NCBI GenBank assembly: GCA_037367405.1
Contig: JAZKJV010010132.1
Span: 310,001 to 374,000, forward strand
Origin: Ottelia alismoides
Lineage: Eukaryota > Streptophyta > Magnoliopsida > Alismatales > Hydrocharitaceae
Reading direction: 5' to 3'
DNA: 64,000 nucleotides
A program made the position numbers and the translations under genes. How positions within the stretch are numbered: position 1 is the stretch's first letter; every line of letters begins with the position of its first letter. Positions 22,131 through 33,669 of this stretch are shown here, one piece after another. The notes below the pieces were generated by a model, which was not told where the DNA came from, did not search any database, and saw only the letters and a list, made by a program, of their open reading frames with translations.

Positions 22131-23228
22131 ACTACAACAGGAAAACGAATCGGAAAGAAATATGAATCAAAAACAAAACTTGGAAGAACAGGAATATGAA
22201 TTGAAAGCCTAGCTTACGAAGCAACTAAGAGAGGATCATACCTTTCTCCTCCTCGTTTTCCCGGCAGCGCTTCGCTAACGCTCCTCCCTCGCCTCCCACC
22301 CCTCCTCCCAACCTCTCGACCCTAGCCCTTGGGGTGGTGGTGGTAATGGAAGTTGTAGAGAATGAATGGGTAGGGGGGTTTATTTATAGGCCCCAGAAAA
22401 CCACTAACCATGGTTAGAAAACCATGGTGTAGACCTTAACCATGGTTTAGCGACCCATGATTTTGGCCCATGGTTTTAGCCAAAACTTATCCCAAACTTG
22501 GAGCCTAAGTTAGAACATTCTAGAGGATTCTAGATTCGCTAATGACACTTAATTAACACTAATCGTGATTAACTTTCACTAATCGCGATTTAACTTTTGC
22601 GGCTTACGCTTATCTTTTGTTAACTATTGATTAGTGTTTACTAATGATCATTAGCGGCTTTCAATCATCATTAATTTCTTTAATCATGTTTAATTAGTCT
22701 TAATGACAGTCATTATGGATTAATGACCTCTCTTTCTTCGAAAAATCATAACAATTCGAAACGAAGTCCGATTCACACGAAACAAATTTCGCTAGTTTTC
22801 TCTTGACGAGCCGGATCTTATTATATAGGATCCGAGATATGCCAAGTTCAAGACTTTACAACGCGGCGGGTCGATTGCCCTAGCGTGGGAGGCGGAGGTT
22901 GGGCTGGCAAGGGAGATAGGTCTAGGGCGTCGGGCGGGTGGGTTGGGGGGGAAGTAGGGGGAAAGGGATTATTTTGATTCTTTGGGTTTAGGATTTAGGA
23001 TTAAAATTTTATTATATATAATTTGAATATTCGTATTCGTATTTGCATTCGTATTCATATTTGCATTCGTATTCGTTAACTCAAGATTCGTATTCGAATT
23101 CGTATCCGCAAAAAATCGTTTAGAATATTCGTATTCTCATTCGTCCGATTTAAAAAACAAGAATCATATCCTCTTAAAAACGAATACAAATACGAACGAA
23201 TGTAACCACATCCAATTGCATCCTAAGG

Positions 23229-24000
23229 TGCATATCGCATGGCCCCTACTGAGTTGAGAGAGCAGAAGGTGCAGTTGCAGAATTTACTTGACTTGGTTTT
23301 CGTGAGGCCGAGCTCTTCATCTTGGGGTGCTCCAGTTCTATTTGTCATGAAGAAGGACGAATCGATGAGATGGTGCATTGATTACAGATAGATGAACAAG
23401 AGGACGGTGAAGAACCATTATCATTTGCCATGCATCGATGAATTTTTTTATCAGCTTCAGCAATCTTCGGAGTTCTTGAAGATCGACCTTCGATCTGGCT
23501 ACCATCAGCGGAGGATTCGCTAGTCCGATATTCGAAAGATGGCTTTCAGGACTCGTTATGGTCACTATGAGTTTGTAGTTATGCGTTTGGGCTCATCAAT
23601 GCCCTTGCAGCATTTGTGGATATGAAGAACATGATCTTCCGTCTATACTTGGACAAGTTTGTGTTGGTATTCATTGATGATGTCCTGATATATTCTCTGA
23701 ATGAATAGGATCATGCGAATGATCTAAAGATTGTCTTGCACATTGCGAGAGCACAAGCTGCATGCTAAGCTGAGCAAGTGCAACTTCTGATTATCCTAGA
23801 TCTCATTTATTGGGTATGTTATTTCAGGAGCAGTTATTGCAGTAGATCCTGCAAAGATTGAGGATGTCATGTCTTGGGAACAACCCAAGACAGTCACTCA
23901 GATTCGAAGTTTCCTAAGATTAGCAGGCTATTACAGGCACTTCGTCAGTGGATTTTCACGCAATGTTATTCCCTTGACACGGTTAACATAGAAGGGAGTT
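23229..24000 (+). pseudogene. Gypsy reverse transcriptase remnant
   Basis: It resumes with RMAPTELRE and continues through [28 protein letters not shown], a disrupted catalytic region ([10 protein letters not shown] is readable only after a frame change near 23670), and VTQIRSFLRLAGYYRHFV. Several in-frame stops and frameshifts mean it cannot make an active enzyme. Confidence 0.8.
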
Positions 24001-24500
24001 CCTTTCATTTGGAATGATTCATGCAAACGTGCCTTAAGGACATTGAAGGAGAGATTGACTACAATGAATATTCTAGCAAGTCCTTCAGGCACTCGGATTA
24101 CACAGTTTATACAGATGCTTCAGAAGAAGGTTTAGGAGTGGTGTTGATGCAGAGAGGTTACGTAATTGCTTATGCATCACGTCAGTTGAGGTCGTATGAG
24201 AGGAATTACCCCACCCATGACTTGGAGTTGGCAGTAGTTGCCTTCGCCTTCAAGATTTGGCGCCACTATCTTAATGAAGTGAATTTCGAGATTTTTACGA
24301 ATCAGAAGAGCATGAAGTATATTCTTGATTAGAAGGAGGTGAACATGAGACATCGCATATGGCTTGAGCTACTAAAGGATTACGATTGCACGACCTCTCA
24401 CCATCCCGGTAAGGGAAACGTGGTAGCAGATGCGTTTAGCAGGAGAGCCCATGCAGAGGGAACGGCAAACTGGCTATACACGTAAATATGCTCGCAACTT
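24001..24500 (+). pseudogene. Gypsy RNase H remnant
   Basis: Open from 24021 to 24332, with [38 protein letters not shown] and [17 protein letters not shown]. These are the standard RNase H motifs of Ty3/Gypsy elements, with the first catalytic Asp and the Glu of LELA present. A stop follows at 24330, then the [19 protein letters not shown] motif in decayed form. Confidence 0.8.
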
Positions 24501-24599
24501 TAACTGATTGGCATCCTCAAGAGAGTGCATCCATATTTACTGTAGTGCCTCCACGATTCAGCAGTCTTTGGGATCGCATAGTAAAAGGCCAGAAAACAG

Positions 24600-25975
24600 A
24601 TCCTTGGATTCGAGACAGATATATGCGTGCTATTAAGGATGAATTTGATGATTTTGTGGTTACAGAGTCTATTTTGTGAAAAAACGGTTGGGTCGTTGTA
24701 CCCAACGATGATCATATGCAGAGATATTCTTAACAAGGCACACAATTCACAAATGTCTATTCAACCTGGAAGCATCAAGATGTATTGTGATCTACGCCGA
24801 TATTTCTGGTGAGACGGGATGAAGCGCGATGTGACACATCATGTTAGCAGATGCATGATTTGTCAGATGGTCAAGGCAGAACACAAGAGACCACCGAGGT
24901 TATTGCAGTCTCTCCCCATTCACGAGTGAAAATGGGATAGTATCTTTATGGATTTTGTCACAGGTTTGCCGAAGACAACAGGTGGCCATTATTCTACTTA
25001 GGTCGTTGTTGACAGGTTGACCAAGTCAGCCCATTTTATACCTGTCAGCACGATTTACACTCCATCCAAATTGGCAAAGTTATATGTGTAGAACATTACA
25101 AGGCTACATGGTATACCACGAGAGGTGATGTCTGGCAGAGTCTCGAGGTTTACGTCAAACTATTGGCATCAGTTCATGTCAGCACTACAGACAGATCTGA
25201 AGATGAGTTGGCATATCATCTGCAGACTGATGGTCAGAGCAAACGCACCATATAAACGCTCGAGAATTTGCTATGCGCGTGCACTTTGGAGTGGAAAGGG
25301 TCCTGGAAGGACCGTCTACCATTGGTGGAATTCGCATACAACAATAGCTATCATTCCAGTATCGGCATGGCATCATTCGAAGCCCTATACGGGCAGAGAT
25401 GCCTCACACCTCTCAGTTAGCGTAAGGTAGGTGATCATGCTCTTTATTTCGTAGATCTTTTGGAGGAGACTGTGAGGGTTGTTGATCTTGTGAGTTGAAA
25501 ACTTCTGATTGCATAAAGCCGCCACAAGAGCTATGCAAACCGTTGGAGAAGAGATTTGGAGTTTCAGGTAGGAGATTGGGTATTTCTCCAAGTATCTCCC
25601 ATGAAGGAAGTACAAAGATTCGATATTTGTGGCAAGTTGGTCCCACAGTATGTGGGACCGTTTGAGAATCTTGCTAGAGGGGGAAAGGTGGCCTATCGAG
25701 TAGCCCTTCCTCCATACATTTCAACCATTCATGATGTCTTCCAGAAATCCAACCTGAGGAAGTAAGTGCACGACCCTTGACACGTCATCAGCTACGAGAA
25801 TCTTGACATGGAGCCAGATTTGACATATGAGGAAGGGTCATTACAGATCCTTGACACTACTATGAGAACCTTCACAGCAAACAGATTCCCTTGATCAAAG
25901 TACTATGGCACCGACATGGAGTCGAAGAGGTGACATGAGAAACCGAAGCAGACATGTGGGCTCGATACACATAGC
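24600..25975 (+). pseudogene. Gypsy integrase and chromodomain-like tail, decayed
   Basis: The HHCC zinc-finger side (WDGMKRDV..., SRCMICQMVKAEHKRP) lies at about 24815-24900. The catalytic core (KWDSIFMDFVTGLPK, VVDRLTKSAHFIP) lies at about 24930-25060. The GDWVFLQVSPMKEVQRF module lies at 25574-25620. The tail PDLTYEEGSLQILD (about 25815-25860) points to a chromodomain end of Tekay type. Stops occur throughout. Confidence 0.75.
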
Positions 25976-28900
25976 TCTTTTCATGTAATCATCGTAACAA
26001 GCTCATTTAATCATATACATGCTGAAAGAATGTTGCTTGTTCTTCCTTTGAGGTCTTCATGGGTACCAAAATTCTTTGAGGTTTTTATGGCCGGATGGAA
26101 TCAAAACAAGCCACGTAGAAATCATGATCCAAGGACGAAACTCCTTTTGAGGTTTTATATTTGTAATATACAGATTCGATTAAACCCGAACTTGACCCGA
26201 TTAGGGTCCATTTGATTCAATAAAATTATCAATCGATAGTAAATAACCTAAATTGATCAATTGATCGTAAATCAAAAGTCGTTCAGTCGTAATCGGCCAA
26301 AAGTCGAGCGCATCGTAATACTTATCAACGGAAAAGCAGCGATGCAAATGGGAAATTGCAAAACAAACTGAGACCACCTAAAAATCTGATTCGATGAAAT
26401 AAAATCAATGGAATCGACAGTTTGTCAATCGAAGATCGTTTGATATTTTAAAAATCACAATTATATCCATTTTGATCATCATTCAGAGACAATCGAAATG
26501 AGCCATTGCGCACCCACATCGGAGACTCGAGGTTCAAATACGGACAACTTTGGGGTTTCTTTAAAAAATATTAATATGAAGTGTGACATCAGCAAGCTGA
26601 CAACAGCTTGCTGAAGTCATTCTAAGTAGGGCAAAGGTCCTATTTCTTTTTGCCAATGTAAGGGCTTTTCTCTCTTCTTTCTTTTATCCAATTTTTACCC
26701 CCCAAATCCTCCAAATCCATGTACCGATTAAAGCCCTACTGCTTGGAAGAACAGTAAAATCTATTGCATCTTCTCCAACCAAGACCATTGCACAATTGGA
26801 GGAGTTGCTACGTCAAGCTGCAGCAGCCCCAACTATGTCCAGGATCTGTTGGAGCCGAGATAAGAGCAGTAGAAGTTGCTTTTCTTTTCTTGGAGTTACA
26901 CCAAAGCAGCATATTGTTGTTGCTCCCCTCTTCTATGCAAACACTCTATTGCACCCATTAGACCTGCTCCTACATGCTTGTTGAATCACCAAGTTTTGGA
27001 TATTCAAAAGGTACAATCCTATCTTCCCTCCTCTTTTCTGCCATGCATGTATAAGTTTTGCTCCCCATTGTTGTCTTCCATGTATTTCCATTATCCAACA
27101 ACTAAGTTTCAAAACATGTATTAGATTGAAGATTTGAGTGCAATATTAGGGTGTTGTTTGGTGGGCACTTCATTATTGGAGTTCATGAAATTATAGTTCA
27201 AATTTTTTTACTGAAAAGGTCTTCAGTCTGGAAAAGGTATATATGACAAATTTGGGCTATTCTCCTCATTTTATGCTAAATGTATATTTTATGTTAGACT
27301 TGATAAACTGTAATCTCAGGTAGTATCTTCTGAAACTTAGCATGCAATTCTATCCAAGGTTCAGGAAAGCGGTATGTGTATGCGTTCGGACAGGTCACGG
27401 AATAACGATTAAGCGGTATGCGGAGGCATATGCGGGGTATATGCGATTCTAAGCAGTTTTCTATTTTTTATTTAAAAATAAATACATATCTACAAAAGTG
27501 ACTACAACTAAACTGAATTATAAATGTGGTCCAACAGAAGATCTATGAAAAATGTTTTTCATGTAGAGCTCAAAATAGTACAACTAAATATCAAAGTCAG
27601 CAAAGATAGTATTACATAATCTAATTTAATATATAGAATCAAAATAATACAAGATCAAGATCTTAAGATCCGGATTCGATGACGCAACTGGATCTTAAAC
27701 GGGTGGACGGAGCACATACGTGCCCGCACAGCCTGCATGTGCGGGCCATATATGCGCAAAGGGCGCACAAAGCAGTGCTTCAGGTAATCGGTGCGCTGAG
27801 AAGGTCGCCTAGGCATATATTAGGGACATTAAGGCACATTGCTACTGTTTTCTTTTCCTGTGCGCACCGAAGTGCATTCCTAAGCTTCTGATTGAAATTT
27901 TTTTACAAAAAATGACAAGTAAATCCATTTTTTATATTTGGTTATTAAGAGAACATTAAAGATACCACAGGAGTCCATTATGTTAAATTGAAGAATTGCT
28001 TTGTTATTACAACAATAACAACTACTTTAAACCGACTGTTGTATTTTAACGTTACAGTAATTGTTGCTAATTGTTGTTGTTACTCATGAAAATATTCTTC
28101 TAAGATTACTATGGTAACAATAAAGAGACTACCCTTATGTGGTGTTTTTTTTTACTTCGAGGAACAGCAACGCTAGTAGGCTCTCTTCGTCTTTCACCAT
28201 CGATAGCTACGCGGACAAATATTACAACTCATTACTAAACAAATTATTTTTTGGTATTGCAGTTAGATTTAGTCTTTCACTAAAGTTGCGCAGTCTTATT
28301 CCATTTTTCTCATATTCTTTTAATTCGAATTAATTGATTAGGTGAACTGATTGGAATCAGACCTACTCAAAATCTAGTATGTCACTTAAAGGCTTACAGG
28401 TTTAAGTAGGCCAAGAATAGTATTAATAAAATAATATAGTTTGAATAGCATCACATTTCCTTAATGAAATCACTCCAAATGCATGACTAAATCTATGAAT
28501 AGGACAGATAATCTTCATAAAACGTCCTGTTTGTATAATTTACTATGGGTAATCTTCTGGGCATTTCAATTGTTAAGATCAAAACTATACTAGTGGGTAT
28601 ATCATGTTCGATGAGCCATGTTGTTTATTGAGATTTGCAGTAAGTCTTTATGGTTGTGGTTAAGATCATTCATAAGAGACTTCTGATACATGACACCAAA
28701 ATTTGTGCCAAAAGATCATAACCTTGAAGAATCCCCAGCATCTACGGTGGCATATTAAACATTGTTGCACCACTAAAGAGATCATCGTCCATATTTTTGG
28801 ATTCATAATAGTTTGTCTGAGATTAGAAATTGTGATTCTGTGAACTCTGATCATGAGTTAGTGTATACTATAACCCCATTAGATAATCATCCAAAGAAGA

Positions 28901-29949
28901 GGTAGTGTAAATTCTTTTGGTCCAATATTTCTTGTCATACATGTAATAAGTAATATTTTCACCATGCATCCATACAGTTGGAAATCAGTGATCAAGTGAA
29001 AATATTGAGAATCAGTGACGATTGACAAATATTAGTGTCGGTCATGGTGACCTTTACACCTGACCGTACGAGGGTGCGATGACCTTCAACTAGGCGGAAA
29101 ATAAGAAGCCTAGTTAGGGCAGTGGCCGTCAAGTGCGTAGGTCTAGGATCCCAATCCTCTTTTCGGTTTTTACGCGAGCTCGCAGTGTTTTTACGCCTCG
29201 TTGGGATTCCAACTTTTGACCAGTTTCATTGACCCTCTATTTTACGGTACCTAGGCTGGGGACCCCTCGGTTTTAGTTTTTCTCATGAGCTCGTTTGTCC
29301 GTACCAGTTGGGTCATTTTTAGAGTGACTCTTCCGGAGAGTCTCTCACCCGGCTTAGTGGTGTATCTTTGGAGCAGACCTATCCCTCTACTGGACCGCAC
29401 TTCCACCTAGAGGGTGAGACTGAAGGATCTCTTATGAGGCTACCTCACCGCTTGAGTTTTTGGTTACCATTCTGTTAATAGGCTTGGAGATGGCTACATC
29501 TGAATTCTCTATGGCTATAACTGAATCAATTGCAGTTGAGGTTGGCTAAAAGATAAGATCAATTACAATTGAGTTTGGCTAGTGTTGAGAACAATCACAA
29601 TTGAGTTTGGTTAGAGTTAAGATCAGTTATAATTGAGTTGACTACAGTTGAGATTGATACGAAATACATTTATCATAATCACTAATCATCAACAAGTAAT
29701 TGGATCTAAAACTACTACTATGGGTGATAGATAAGCCAATGAACGTATTGAAAACTTAGTTAGGATGCATTACACTACATCGCATGCCTGTGGAGATACC
29801 ACAACCCTAAGGTATTCTTCATGTCTTAGAGTAATAGTGTGAGATCACACTCAGACTAAGACCACAGATATCCTCTACACTTGAGAAATTAGATAAAATC
29901 AAGAATCAGATCAGAAACTCATCATTCTCACTATCAAGATCCATAAACA
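25976..29949 (+). other. 3' non-coding internal region of the Gypsy element
   Basis: About 4 kb between the integrase end and the 3' LTR, with no gene recognised. A hAT-like end CAAGGTTCAGGAAAGCGG appears at about 27356, with GC-richer repeats to about 27890, but a partner end was not found. A moderately GC-rich block at 29030-29470 and imprecise repeats of CAATTGAGTTTGG at about 29530-29650 are of unknown origin. Confidence 0.45.
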
Positions 29950-30365
29950 TGATCTCTAGATGACAAAAAGTTAATAACATACACGTAGGCCATCAACTAA
30001 TATATGAAATGTATACATATGAAAAATTATGAGATGATGGGTAATTATGAGGCATACATACAGAGCAGTTTGAAAACCATTTTCCACGCAAGTAGCTTAT
30101 AAAATTTGAATATCAATGCCTTTCTACTTGCTTTCTTTTGGAAACATTATATTGCAGGATAATTGTTATATGGTGGAATGTACACAACAATTATTAACAT
30201 TCTTTTGTTCCTTGCATGCTTGCCAGGAAAATCTCCTGCGTCTCAGTAGATAATTGATGATCCCGAACATCGGCTGCTATACCGATGGTACAATTGTTTT
30301 AGTTTTGGTTCAGTTTACATATATTGCTTTTGTTTCTCTTATGTCACCTTTGGGAGACATGTATA
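29950..30365 (+). repeat. Gypsy 3' LTR, first part
   Basis: Starts TGATCTCTAGATGACAAAAAG. Interrupted by the reversed non-autonomous LTR element at GTATA, which is still intact as GTATATAATG in the 5' LTR near 10627. Confidence 0.8.
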
Positions 30366-30676
30366 TGTTAAGAAATAAACATGCGGAAGCGAACATGGAA
30401 AAAGAAAAAGAAAATAGGAACAGCGGGATTTAACGTGGAACCCTACTCCGTGAGGAGCGGGATGAAACCACGGGAGAAGCCCTCAAAGGGGCATATGCTT
30501 CTATTGCATTTCTCATCTGATACAGGAGGTCTGGGGCTCCTTATATAGCCTCTCCAGAGCCTCCAAGTCCCACCACTAGACGATGTGGGACTAAACACTA
30601 GATGGGGTAAATGGATCTTCTCCAGAATCCATTTACCCTGCTACAACTTATTGACGCACAGCCAAATACTCCAACA
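30366..30676 (-). repeat. 3' LTR of copy B
   Basis: 311 bp, ends AATACTCCAACA on the plus strand and adjoins the purine tract read as TTCCCCCTCAAG. Confidence 0.85.
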
Positions 30677-31899
30677 TTCCCCCTCAAGCTGGAGCATGCA
30701 ATGCTCAGCTTGGATAAACAGAAAGAAACTCAACTCAACGCTACAGGACACTACGGATAATATCAACCCAACGCGCACGTTGCTGCAGTCGAGGACGTTG
30801 CTTCTCATGCCGTGCAGGTGAGGAGGACGAACGCGCTGGAGTGTGAGTCTTCTGAATCTCCTCTTCGGAGAGCATGTGCTTTGAACTGCGCCTGTCAGAG
30901 TCACTGCAACTGAAATGAGTCTCCTCGTCGGAGTACTCTGGCCCGCCACAATAATGTGGACAACTACTCCATCTCTGAAAAGGGCCGAACTGAAAAAGGG
31001 TCGTGGCTGTGCAATCCTCTTCGGAGTCCACGGTCGCTGGAGAATGGAGTCTAAAAAAATAGTCTTCTCTTTGGAGAACTGGGTCTCTCCCATCTGGCTC
31101 AGAGAATTGTACACTGCTCTGGTGTACCTATGATACCACATGAAAACCCTTGCCATGGTGGCATAGGGAATGGTCCTCTACTCTGGAGTCCCTATGGCTC
31201 ACATGAAAACTCTGGCCGAACAACATGAAAAGATGGGGACCATTGAAATGATGGCATACTTGTGCTCATCTGAAAATGACCGCAATCATATGCGTGTCAG
31301 AAAATGAGTCTCTCTCTGGAGAACTCGAAAATGGTCACTCGTCATGGAGTGTCTCGATCTTGGACTCTGACTAATCTGTCGACTCTGAATCTGCGCATCA
31401 AACTGGCACTTGTCGAGTCTGGAATTGCGCATGGAAAATCTTCATCTGAAAATTTAGAGTCTGAAAATCTGGAAGGTCTGGAAACCTACATCTAAATCTG
31501 GATCATCTGAATAATACCTGTGACTCCACATATACTCCCCCTTTCTCTCATTATTGTCGGAAAATGATCATCGACAAAGTTGGGAGAAGACAATGATAAA
31601 TAGGGGTACATAAAACATGAACATCCCAAAACTTGCGGCTTTTCTTCAATTTTTTTAAGCCGTCATTTTCATTTATTTTTTTAACGCCATTGTAATCAAT
31701 TTTTTTCGACTTTTCTTTTCTCCTTTTTTCGAAATTTCCCTTCTCTCTTTTATTTGCATTTTTTATCCCTCTTTTTTTCTTTTTTTATATATTTCTCCCC
31801 TTTTTTTGTAAATACCGGAGCTATTTTTTTCCGCCCATTGGGCTTGCTCTCTCTCAAAGCTCCTTTTTTCTCAACTGGACCTCTCTGCACTTCCTCCTC

Positions 31900-31901
<2 letters not shown>

Positions 31902-31935
<34 letters not shown>
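31902..31935. repeat. (TA)n microsatellite
   Basis: An uninterrupted run of about 17 TA units inside copy B. Confidence 0.9.
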
Positions 31936-31938
<3 letters not shown>

Positions 31939-33056
31939 AATTAGGGCTCAATTTGAGCCCAACAAAATAGCCGAGGCTCTTTTATTTAAGGTTTCTCACG
32001 AAAACCCCTTTCTCTTATCGCCAAATCCCCCCGCTGGAGGCGCACGAAGCCCGCGCAGAGGAGGGGCGGTCTGAAGAAAGTCTTCGCCTGTGCATCTCGC
32101 CACCAGCGCGCGATAGGGGCGCCGCCAGAGGGGAGGAGGGATGGGAGGAGCTGTGGCAGGAGATTCTTCCGCCATAGCTTGGGGAGAGATGGAGTCACGA
32201 CTTGGAGGTTTTGCGATGTGCCGCCGGGAGTCGAAGGGCCTGCGCGAAGCGTGCGAAGGGGAAGCTCGCCTGGTGCGCGCGAGGAGGTGTCGCGCCGGAA
32301 GAAGAAAGGGAGCTGCGATGGTCTGGATTACCGCCTGGGCGCGGTGAACTGGGAATCTGCGGGGAAAGGGCCGCGGGGCTCCTGAAGGCGCAGGGAGGAG
32401 CGCTGCTACGGGGCTTCTGTAGATCTTTAAGGGAGGCGCAATATGGCTCGCCCCAACCCCCTGGAGCATCTGCTCGCCGTTGACATTGATGGGTGCTAGC
32501 CTCTCTGTAGGCCAACGCGAAGGGAGGGCGCTGCCTGGGAGTTTGCTCTATGTCTGGAGGATGCTGAATTCATTGAGGCGCCTGGATCGATCAAAGGGAC
32601 TGCGCGATAGGGCAGCTCCGCTTGCGCAATAGGGCGCCTGGATCGCCAGCACGGCTGGAGGATCTTCTACTGGGACAGAAGCTAGGGCACCGCCATGAAC
32701 CTAGCGAAGATCGGGGCGAGATTAACCAGGGCTGCCGCCAACAGCCCTGGAATATGCGCCTATGCGCCAGGACTTTGATCTATCTTGGAGTAGCGCTCCT
32801 GGAATAGATCTTAGTATTCCCCCTTGGGAGGCTCTGCGGCATGGAGGGATCTGAGAGGGATGCCGCCGCCTGCGGTTTCGCTGGAAGATGGCGCAGAGCA
32901 GATATTTATCGCACAAATCTAGGGTTTCAAAAAACCCTAGAACAAGAACTTTTGACCAATAATAATCTTCAATAATCTTAAGGAATAAACAACAATCGAA
33001 TCCCGAATAACAACAAAGAACTTAAAAACCTTGAGAATCGACCCGCTCTGATACCA

Positions 33057-33367
33057 TGTTAAGAAATAAACATGCGGAAGCGAACATGGAAAAAGATAAA
33101 GAAAATAGGAACAACGGGATTTAACGTGGAACCCTACTACGTGAGGAGCGGGATGAAACCACGGGAGAAGCCCTCAAAGGGGCATATGCTTCTATTGCTT
33201 TTCTCATCTGATGCAGGAGGTCTGGGGCTCCTTATATAGCCTCTCCAGAGCCTCCAAGTCCCACCACTAGAAGATGTGGGACTAAACACTAGATGGGGTA
33301 AATAGATCTTCTCCAGGATCCATTTACCCTGCTACAACTTATTGACGCACAACCAAATACTCCAACA
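33057..33367 (-). repeat. 5' LTR of copy B
   Basis: 311 bp, preceded on the plus strand by the reverse complement of the tRNA-iMet-type PBS. Confidence 0.85.
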
Positions 33368-33372
33368 GGATA

Positions 33373-33586
33373 TAATGTAATATTTCTTTTGTACATGAAC
33401 TGTGTGGAAATTAATGGAATGAAAAGTTGGTGGTACTTCTTGTTGACTCCGTGGTTATTTATATAGATTGTGAATGTTAATGCAAAATGCGAAAAATTTC
33501 CCCTCGATTTCGAACTAATGCAATCAATTAAGAATCTAATGTTGCGAGTGTCGTGTAAATGGATACCCAGATCCACGGGCGCCACA
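33373..33586 (+). repeat. Gypsy 3' LTR, second part
   Basis: Continues TAATGTAATATTTC as in the 5' LTR and ends GCGCCACA. It is followed by TTATT, the presumed TSD partner of GTATT. Confidence 0.8.
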
Positions 33587-33669
33587 TTATTTATGCAAAA
33601 CATATAGTTAAATAGAAGAATACATAAATGTAAATCTGATCGGATTTAACCAGTGGGAAAAAACATAAC

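Larger units (their letters stand above)
20097..22860 (-). mobile_element. Solo LTR, Gypsy-type (2764 bp)
   Basis: Begins TGTAACGACCCCG and ends GACTTTACA, with a perfect 5-bp TSD ACGCG (20092-20096 and 22861-22865). No internal region, PBS or PPT adjoins it, so it is a solo LTR left by LTR recombination. A minus-strand CCTATAAATAAACC at about 22378-22391 looks like its TATA box, which implies minus orientation. It holds three tandem copies of a unit with TTTCGGCAGAGTTTCC (about 21645-21770) and a tandem pair of about 155 bp (about 21855-22130). It is related to the solo LTR at 37745-40110. Confidence 0.85.
19244..23228. mobile_element. hAT element with CGAATACGAATAC subterminal repeats, carrying a solo LTR
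   Basis: The left end TAGGGATGCAAACG and right end (reverse complement) TAGGATGCAATTGG are hAT-like inverted repeats. Tandem GAATACGAATAC-type motifs fill both subterminal regions (19255-19440 and 23020-23200). The flanks share only CATATC (left ACCATATC, right TGCATATC), so the TSD is decayed. Gypsy codons APY and RMAP are separated by it. Without the solo LTR it is about 1.2 kb. Its middle is a GC-rich, repeat-like sequence and no transposase was seen. Confidence 0.72.
30366..33367 (-). mobile_element. Non-autonomous LTR retrotransposon (TRIM/LARD-like), copy B, reversed
   Basis: The 311-bp LTRs (30366-30676 and 33057-33367) differ by about 3% by eye and are related to those of copy A. The TSD is GTATA (30361-30365) against GGATA (33368-33372). 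The uninterrupted Gypsy 5' LTR has GTATATAATG at this place, which confirms the insertion point. The minus-strand PBS is at 33044-33056 (CTCTGATACCA on plus). The PPT lies next to 30676. The internal region has no gag or pol. A (TA)n tract lies at about 31902-31935 and a GC-rich block at 32020-32900. Confidence 0.85.
10194..33586 (+). mobile_element. Ty3/Gypsy retrotransposon, Tekay (Del)-type chromovirus, old and heavily interrupted
   Basis: Without its insertions the element is about 10.3 kb. The LTRs are about 630-650 bp each, and each is split by another element. The TSD is GTATT (10189-10193) against TTATT (33587-33591), 4 of 5 bases. The PBS TGGTATCAGAGCAGGGG is at 15831. The order gag, zinc knuckle, protease, RT, RNase H, integrase, chromodomain-like tail is readable but full of stops. 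A Tekay assignment follows from IGMDWLSAHHALVDC, the GDWVFLQVSPMK...NLRK integrase tail and the PDLTYEE...LQILD chromodomain-side motif. It carries a Copia, two hAT elements, a solo LTR and a reversed non-autonomous LTR element. Confidence 0.85.
1103..33669 (-). other. Giant intron (about 32.6 kb) of the SNF2 gene, filled with nested transposons
   Basis: On the minus strand the donor is GTTATG (33664-33669) after the codons GCA TTA ATG. The acceptor is TGTAG ending at 1103. Splicing joins QMALM to DLSQAK in phase 0, the order seen in the protein family. Nearly every stretch between is mobile DNA: an L1, two groups of hAT elements, two non-autonomous LTR elements, two Copia elements, a Tekay Gypsy, a solo LTR, MITEs and a SINE. 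Bases 1103-1479 hold nothing recognisable. That the intron is really removed as one unit is inferred, not shown. Confidence 0.82.

Noticed and set aside
27350..27890. A possible third hAT element starting CAAGGTTCAGG
   Set aside because: No partner end and no 8-bp TSD found, so it is only mentioned in the Gypsy 3' region.
31902..31935. (TA)n tract as a Penelope or CRISPR-like signal
   Set aside because: A plain microsatellite. No spacer-repeat structure exists anywhere in the window.
32000..32520. Arg/Pro-rich frames in the GC-rich part of copy B
   Set aside because: Frames exist on both strands and reflect base composition of a non-coding leader. No domain recognised.
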